This document shows, in pieces, positions 57,013 through 64,000 of a stretch of 64,000 nucleotides of DNA (its first letter is position 1; each line of letters begins with the position of its first letter). The stretch is from Apostichopus japonicus (taxonomy: Eukaryota; Echinodermata; Holothuroidea; Aspidochirotida; Stichopodidae). The DNA lies in assembly GCF_037975245.1 (NCBI RefSeq), contig NC_092566.1, positions 18,821,001 through 18,885,000 on the forward strand, written 5' to 3'. Below the pieces are notes generated by a model that was given only the letters and a program-made list of their open reading frames with translations, did not search any database and had not been told where the DNA came from. The position numbers and the translations under genes were made by a program.

Positions 57013-60000
57013 TTGAAATGATTGAGGTTTAACTTCACAATGAAATCACGTTATTTCGGCTGCAGCACACTATGAATATTCAATCTTCAATAGCATACCT
57101 AAGTAACCATAGCAACGAATACGCAAAAACTTCTGAATGACAGACTTACATAATCATTCATCTTAATTCGTGGGTTGATATTGTTCCATTTTAACAGCTG
57201 CTGAATTGAAAAGAGAGATTACTACAAACTAACGCTGGGGGCTTTTGGGATATTCCGCTCTATGCATCAGTACGATTCAAAGATTCTCCGCGAACACCCT
57301 AAGCTCCTGGTGTAGAAAATGGCGAGTGAAAATTAGTCCAAATAAATCTAAGCTTGTAATCTTTAAGTACCCTGATTCTAATGACTCGACCGAGGAATAG
57401 AGTATCATTAACCTTTTCACCAATCCCTAGTTTCATCGCCACCAGAAAGCTCATTGCAGCAAACTCTTTACCACTTTTTGACCAACTAATTATTTCAAAC
57501 CAAATATCCTTAAAAACACCCCCCCCCCTTCTTAACCCCCTAATTCTATGACCTCTTGCTTAAATACTTAGTTCATAAAACCTACGCAGAAAACAATTTC
57601 AAAAGTTCCCTAGATACATTACGTTTTTTTTTTTTAATTGGGAGGAGGCTTCAGCTCTGGCAGAAGGAGGAGGCCATTGTTTAGGAACCCGGTGGCTAGA
57701 GGACTTGTGAGTCAAACCCCAGAGGAATTGTCCTTCTCTGGGGAACAGCCCAGTCACCGGAAACTATTTTTCTTTTTCCATTTTCTTAGCGTAAGGGTAC
57801 TCCCTGGCAGTGAGGGTTTGCCAGGTCTGGGGCAACCTCCAATTATTTTTCCTAAGTAATTTCCATTATCCATTTAAAGCTTCCAAAGTTTGTGTGCTGC
57901 TTGTTTTCCTCTTCGATCGTTTTTTCAAAATGCTATTGTCTTTTTCCCCTTAAATTTCCAATTTACCCGTAGGAGCCACACGGCTTGAACAGGAATTTCA
58001 CAGGCTGACCATGTAACGCTGGGTGCATTTACGTTATACGCACATATCGTTATGCTGGCATTGTTTTCTTTGTGGATTTAAACTGTATGACACTACGTAT
58101 CGCAGAATCTGAGCGAACAGTCAAATCCAGAGAGCCGGTTTTTTTTACTCTGTGAAAACATGCAGCCTCATTCTCCACCGCTCCCTTGTTATGCCATGCA
58201 ATGGCTACCATGTGTTTGTAAGTCAAAATATGCAAAAAATGGTATATATAGAGGTTTCAAAAGGTGGGTGTACCGTCATAGGGTGTCTTAAGCCTTCCCG
58301 GCTGAATGAATATATTCCCGACTGAACCAGCCCACCCCCCCCCTCCGACAATGGTATATGGGGCATTGTAACACCTTTTACCCGGTAGGTAAGCGACATG
58401 GTGCCACGTACTCTACTTACGACTTTGGCAGAAACTCAAATAACGTTCATGATGGTCCAACTGGATTTTCCGAGCTTCCATACAATCATACAAAGTTGAC
58501 AAAATTTCAGCTAAAAATCGAATTTCACAAATTTGGTCGGGAGGATCTCCGATGTATAAGGTCTTATAACTTTAAAGTGGGCTACTTTCAAATTTTAAAC
58601 CTGAGAACAGTTAGAGGCATTCTAAGTTGGACTGTTAACATGTCTCAAATCTTAGACAGGACATATTTCTGAGTCTCCAGGCACGGGTTTCTCTTTTAGA
58701 ATAAAGTTGGGCCAAGAAATGAAGCAAATTCAAAATGTTCGTTATTACATATCTAAAGGATCTCAAAGCTGATATTAATTATCAATTTAAAAGTAGGCCT
58801 CTATAAAAAAAATATAAAAAAAATACGCATAAGATGCTAACATTGAGATTACTTACTATTCGTCGCTTGTTTTTTTTTTTTTTTTTTTGACAAGGAAATA
58901 GCAATATGCTTGGTATATAAAAATAATGACAAGGCACTGTCTGGCATTACCAAAAAGTGAAGGTAGGGTCAAAAATAGAAATTTGTCTACTTTTGGTCAA
59001 GATACAATTCTGGGTCGGTCAAGGTGCTACTCACTTGGCCTCAAAGGCCAGCATGACAAGGCATGAGGAGAGGGAGGGTGGGGGGGGGGGGGTATATGGG
59101 AGACAAAAGAAAGAAAACTTGACATTATAATATGGAACACATGAATATTGACTATTACATTATACGCAAAGATAAAATAAAAATAATAATAATAAGCGAC
59201 AATAAAATGATTGGACTAGTAATAAAAAGCTACAAGAAAAAAAAAATGGCATGTTGTTAATCATACACATCATCATTGTTTCAGCATCTATTCTTTGTGG
59301 GGCAGCACACAATACCAAGGGAAACAAATTGACATATAACTTCCTATAATGGAAAAACAAAACAATCCTAACTCTTGTCTGTATACAAGATTTATCATGG
59401 CTCAAAATCGTGATCAATCCATGTACTAAAGGAATATATTTCTGGTTATTTTAACTCTTAGCATCATCAAATGCATCAGATACAAAATATATTCTACTTA
59501 ATGACATTCCACAATCAATAACTGTTATGGAACTAGACATGGGGACTTAGGTTACTGGTTGAATATGACATTTCATCCGTTTACCAAGAAAGAAAAAAAC
59601 AACACAATGAAATCAAAATAGTTTTCTTTTCTTTTAATTTTTGGAGGATGTTTTGGGGGTTGGATTATTTCAGACTTTAGGCTATGCTAAATTCTGCCCC
59701 TTTTTGTTATTCCAAAACCGATTCCCAAATTACAGGTGGAAACAAATTAACTATAAACTCATTTTCAAATGTGTAAGTTTCCATTACGTTGCTAATTTCT
59801 TATTCTTTAATATATTCACCACAGACTCGTTCATTAAACTTAACTTGAAATATCTTAAATCTTACTTTTATTATTACAATTTCTAAAATGACATTTCAGG
59901 AATCCACGTATATGCAGCATCATGGAGAAGCAAATTCACAATGACAATTAAAAGTTTGAAATGAAATATTTCAATATTGGCAAATAAAGCGACACCAAGT

Positions 60001-60063
60001 CCAGCTACACCTTCAGATCTGATGAAATAATGTGCAGATATAACAACCAAACCATGTTGAGAT
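57013..60063. other. Intergenic, no gene recognised
   Basis: AT-rich with homopolymer runs (poly-C 57520, poly-T 58870, poly-G 59080). Frames at 57638-57859 and 58358-58672 have no recognisable domain or splice support. Confidence 0.6.
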
Positions 60064-60071
60064 ATTGTAAC

Positions 60072-60638
60072 CAGTGGCAACTCCAAGGGAGGGGGGGGGG
60101 TGCTGGGCGGTCATGTGCCCTCCCAAACAAAAATCGTGCCCCCAGATGCGTTTTGTAGTGTTAATTTTTTTTTACAAAGGTCGAAACGTATTGTTTTTCA
60201 GCAAAACTGATTTCCACCGACCATCACAATAACCCGTTGTTTTCTCACTAACAAGGTCACAGAGGCCCGGCGGGAATCGCTAGTGCTTAAACTTCACTAC
60301 TACACTGCATGAATTTCAATTTCAACTTCCAACACTCTTATTTAAAAACATTATCAAAGCGTAAAGGGTTATTAATTTCCATATTTTGTATAACTTTTTT
60401 ATCCACCTCAATTTAAAACATAAATATCAGACAGACTATAAGCCCGAACATTCTTGAACATTAAGTTACTTCAAGTTGCAAAAATATAGCACTAGATTGC
60501 ATCTAAGGACCCTCAATTAATCAAAAATTTCTCAATAGCCCCTCCCCAGGACGGCATCCACAAATAAAAAGTAGTGCCCCCAATTTAAGCTGTGCCCTCC
60601 CTGTGTCCCCCAGGTTGAAATATCTGGCGTCGCCACTG
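60072..60638. mobile_element. hAT-like miniature element, 567 bp
   Basis: Ends CAGTGGCAACTCC and, reverse-complemented, CAGTGGCGACGCC. Flanked by 8-bp direct repeats ATTGTAAC (60064-60071) and GTTGTAAC (60639-60646), 7 of 8 equal, the length typical of hAT insertion. Interior has GTGCCCTCCC and GTGCCCCC motifs; no open frame. Confidence 0.85.
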
Positions 60639-60646
60639 GTTGTAAC

Positions 60647-62458
60647 TATAAGAGCCAATTCCACTCGGGCTGGCACCTTCATAGTCCTCCCATGCACATC
60701 CAGAAAACGTTCATTTATTGGAATATAAGTGGCAACGGCACGGTGAAAAATTTAAACCCTTCCCATTCCACCCCTAATTCAATACGAACTTTACAAAAAC
60801 ATGCTAACTTTCAAAAGCCCATCTTTGATCTTTTGTAGCAATTGACACCATTGTACTTCAAACAGCAAATAACTTTGTACTATTAACGCACGCCCCAACT
60901 TCAAAAAATACCTAGGCACCTTATATATGATATATATATGTATGTCTCCCTTGCTCATCCCTCACTCCCCTCCCCCTTCCCACGGAGCCCCCCCCCCCAC
61001 ACACACACACACATTCCAACTTGACTGCGTAGGTTACATGCCTGTCTACAGCAACCAACCAAAAAAATGATGGCATATGAAGACGAAGGCTACCTATTGT
61101 GTAATGAAAACAAAAGTTGAAATTCAGCAATTTTGTTGAAAAATTATCATACTAAAATGCTGTTGTTCTTTGTGTGGCACAGACATTAGGAGGAATTAAA
61201 AGGGGGAGAAAAAAAAACACTTTAGTGATACACTGATGAAAAGATAACGGAGAATTGAAGAAAACAAGTTCTGTTTCTTATAAAATTGTACGTATGATAT
61301 GTTTGCTCAAGGAACCAATACATATGTGGCTTGACGAACATTCATATTTTGTATATCATTGAATATTAATATATCATACTGAGTTGAAATGTATAATGAA
61401 ATAAATTTTACATTCTGCAATTTCTTTCAGGCTTCAAAAATTCATAGTTTTTTGCCTAAAAAAAAACTTCTGAGAGATTTACAACTCTTGGGGTAGTTGT
61501 CCGCTAATGAGGAGGTTCAAAATTTGACAATTATATGGTGCTTAATTCATGGAAAAACTATCGTAAAACTATTATAAGTATGTGGACATAAGCTGTGAAA
61601 TGGTCCAAAGATTCAAGGAGAATCCGAAGATAACAATGGTAAAGTAAAATGATACAAAATATTGTTTTTTTCATTGATACAAGATTTGATATAAATAGCT
61701 CCAAATAGGTAAAGGAGAAGCAAACCCAAGAATCTTCTTCAGCTTATATCATACATATATGTTATGTTTGGGATGCACAACTCCCCAAAATATGTAAAGG
61801 AAAATGTTTGTTCCCTGTGAGAGATTATCAGGTCATGTCAGGGGCCAACCATGTTGCCAGTCTGTGATATCCTGATACTACATGTCCTGATACAGGTTTG
61901 TAAAGGATAGCTATTATCAACATCTCTAACATATACCAATCATGGTCCGATTCTCCTTTAACTTTAAATATTTAGAGGAATGTCAACGTGCCTCTGGATT
62001 AGCTACAACGTCAGATGAATTATGAACAGGGGCAGAAGGGGCATATGTACCCCCCTCCTCCCTCACTGCTTTGAAAAGGGACCCTTTTCATAAAGTGCCC
62101 CATTTCGGTTGTACAAAGTACCATTTAACTCATTTAAAATGTGCCCTTTCAAGAAGAACATTTAAATGACATAAAATCTACAGTAAATAATAAGTTCCAT
62201 ATTTTTGAAAACATCCAAACCATGGATTGTGTCTTACCGAATGGGCAGTTGTATTTTTCAGAAAGTTTTGAGGTAACTTTAATGTTGGTTACCCTCAAAT
62301 AGAAGTTACATGTAACACTGCCCCTCATACCCCAACCCACGCCCCCAAAAAATAACTTAACCCCTTTCAGACACCACTTATAATTCCTGATAACGTTCTA
62401 CACTCAAGGTAATGTTAATATTAGTTAACACTCATACTGTAGCACTATATATACATCT
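60647..62458. other. Intergenic
   Basis: AT-rich. A GTGCCCC-rich patch at 62020-62345 (GGGGCAGAAGGGGC ... GCCCCTCATACCCC) is probably another degraded miniature element. No gene seen. Confidence 0.55.
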
Positions 62459-63793
62459 AGGACGTCGGAGCCGGTACGCAGTGGCGGCGGAACCGGGGGG
62501 GCTTGGGGGGGGGGTTCAGCCCCCCCCAGATGAGGGGGCAAATGCATGATAAGCCCCCCCAATATTTACCAAGGCTCCGAAACGTGCATCTGCCCATTTT
62601 TCAATGCATACTTGTCGATCTGTCCGATGCACACGTATACTATATAGGTGTAATAATTTTAGTAAATGCTGGGGGGAACCTCGGCCCGTCCCCTGGCTAT
62701 AGACCACATTGTCACCCCATCCGCGTCTTCACGCCCCGTGAAAAGTGGAAGCAGTGAGTGTGAGTACCGGTAAGCGCAACACAACTTCGTCTTAGGCCAA
62801 TGACTTGCCTCATTTCAGCCAGTTCTCCAACATCCCCTGAAGGATATATCCTTCTAATGGTAGCACATTTCCCATGGATATGTCCTACAGGGACATTTCC
62901 TTCTAATTGGAGATGTATCTTTCGTAGGGTATATTCTTCTAAAGTGCCTTAAGTGTGATAACAAAAACACAATATTAGCATTTCACCTCTACTGTATAGG
63001 GTACATGCATTCGTGACGGTGCTTGGCTCATAGAAATTTGTTGGCAACTACACATGGTTTTGGAATTACCCATTTTTTGACATTAAGAAATGCTTTCAGG
63101 TTATTCTTTTGACATTTATTTAATTATTGCATTTCATTGCAAGTAGTAATTTACTACACTCAAAAACGTCTTTGCGAGTACACTACGAGTAATAGCTACT
63201 CTCTTAAAACACAATCGAATATACAAATTACAATGTTTTTACAGATTTTTACGTGCAATCTGAGAAATTGCAGGCTTACGACCCATATTTTAGGGCTAGG
63301 TATTCGCAGCATAAAACACTCGGGAAGTGCCGTTTCCGGCCATCTGGGGGTTTGAAAAACCCAAAATTTTCTTGTACGCTCCGCGCCAACCGATGGTGGC
63401 GCTCCGCTTAGATAGTCTCCAGAGCCTTATATACAGATATAAGGTTCTGATAGTCTCCAGAGCCCTGATAGTCTCCAAACATCAGCCCCCCCCCCAATAT
63501 TTTCCCGTTCCGCCGCGCCTGCCGGTATGGCAAAAAATAAAGAACAAAAATAAAACATACTTCATAATGTGTTTCAGAAGATTAATCGGGTGGAAGGTTG
63601 TTTTCAAGCTCGGGAAGTGCCATTTCCTGCAATCTGGGAGACATTTTTTTCAAATTTTCTCCATTACGCTACGCGCCAACCATGGTGGCGCGTAGCGTAG
63701 TTTGACCTACCAAACGTCCCCCCGATAATTATGATAGATGGCCACACTCTGATCTGCCGTATCAATCCAAAATAGCTTCCGACGCCCCTGTAC
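62459..63793. mobile_element. Older inverted-repeat element hosting the 62479 insertion
   Basis: The left remnant GGACGTCGGAGCC and the right end reverse-complemented CAGGGGCGTCGGAAGC look like its two termini. The right piece carries a third-type copy of the GCGCCAACCATGGTGGCGC hairpin module (63607-63702). Inserted at a TA tract, so no duplication can be read. Confidence 0.45.
62479..63521. mobile_element. hAT-like non-autonomous element, 1043 bp
   Basis: Ends CAGTGGCGGCGGAACCGGG and, reverse-complemented, CAGGCGCGGCGGAACGGG. Flanked by 8-bp repeats CCGGTACG (62471-62478) and CCGGTATG (63522-63529), 7 of 8 equal. Contains poly-G/poly-C arms and a copy of the ~90-bp hairpin module at 63324-63415 in reverse orientation to the 28548 copy. 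No transposase frame. Confidence 0.85.
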
Positions 63794-63797
63794 ATAT

Positions 63798-64000
<203 letters not shown>

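Noticed and set aside
58358-58672. 104-aa frame as a gene
   Set aside because: It begins at GTG, has no recognised domain, no splice or promoter support, and lies in a repeat-rich stretch.

Overview
The window is animal nuclear DNA. It is AT-rich, with intron-split genes, GT-AG junctions and dense satellites and transposon relics. The two genes, tRNA-derived SINEs, hAT-like miniature elements and AGGTCA-rich repeats suggest a marine invertebrate deuterostome, most likely an echinoderm. That assignment is inference, not shown by any single marker.

Gene 1 (+ strand, 530-23015) is a CLCA-family protein (calcium-activated chloride channel regulator), cut at its 5' side by the window edge. Eleven exons join in frame into 735 residues: the end of the N-terminal CLCA domain, a VWA domain with an intact metal site (DTSIS, SGGT, ITDGD), the beta-rich middle, a fibronectin-III-like domain, one C-terminal membrane helix and a short tail. 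Nearly every large intron carries its own tandem repeat: 33-bp units at 1965-5612, 82-bp units at 6477-7400, AGGTCA repeats at 8130-8760, 122-bp units at 10240-12020 and 69-bp units at 13120-16002. A 1.94-kb element with 42-bp perfect terminal inverted repeats lies in the last intron. Two of the arrays (82-bp and 69-bp) seem to have grown out of the adjoining exon/intron junction, so each unit carries a copy of the real splice site.

23016-31547 is intergenic: minisatellites (55-bp units, GACGGAAACTGA units, a (GGAC)n tract), TA microsatellites, a nested inverted-repeat element (28502-30443) and a broken LINE reverse transcriptase (30535-31255, - strand).

Gene 2 (+ strand, 31548-41132) is a nicotinic acetylcholine receptor alpha-like subunit. 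Seven exons give 510 residues: signal peptide, Cys-loop, vicinal cysteines YYSCC, M1-M4. Exon 1 is inferred from phase and a signal peptide. Intron 1 holds a 1.9-kb inverted-repeat element with a THAP-like fragment; other introns hold a SINE and a hAT-like miniature element.

41622-54497 is a 12.9-kb satellite of 41 monomers (325 bp, with 306- and 301-bp variants) that starts about 490 bp after the receptor stop codon. 54498-64000 has no convincing gene: two related SINEs, two LINE fragments, a tRNA-like SINE head, two hAT-like elements with near-perfect 8-bp target duplications, and a terminal TA tract.
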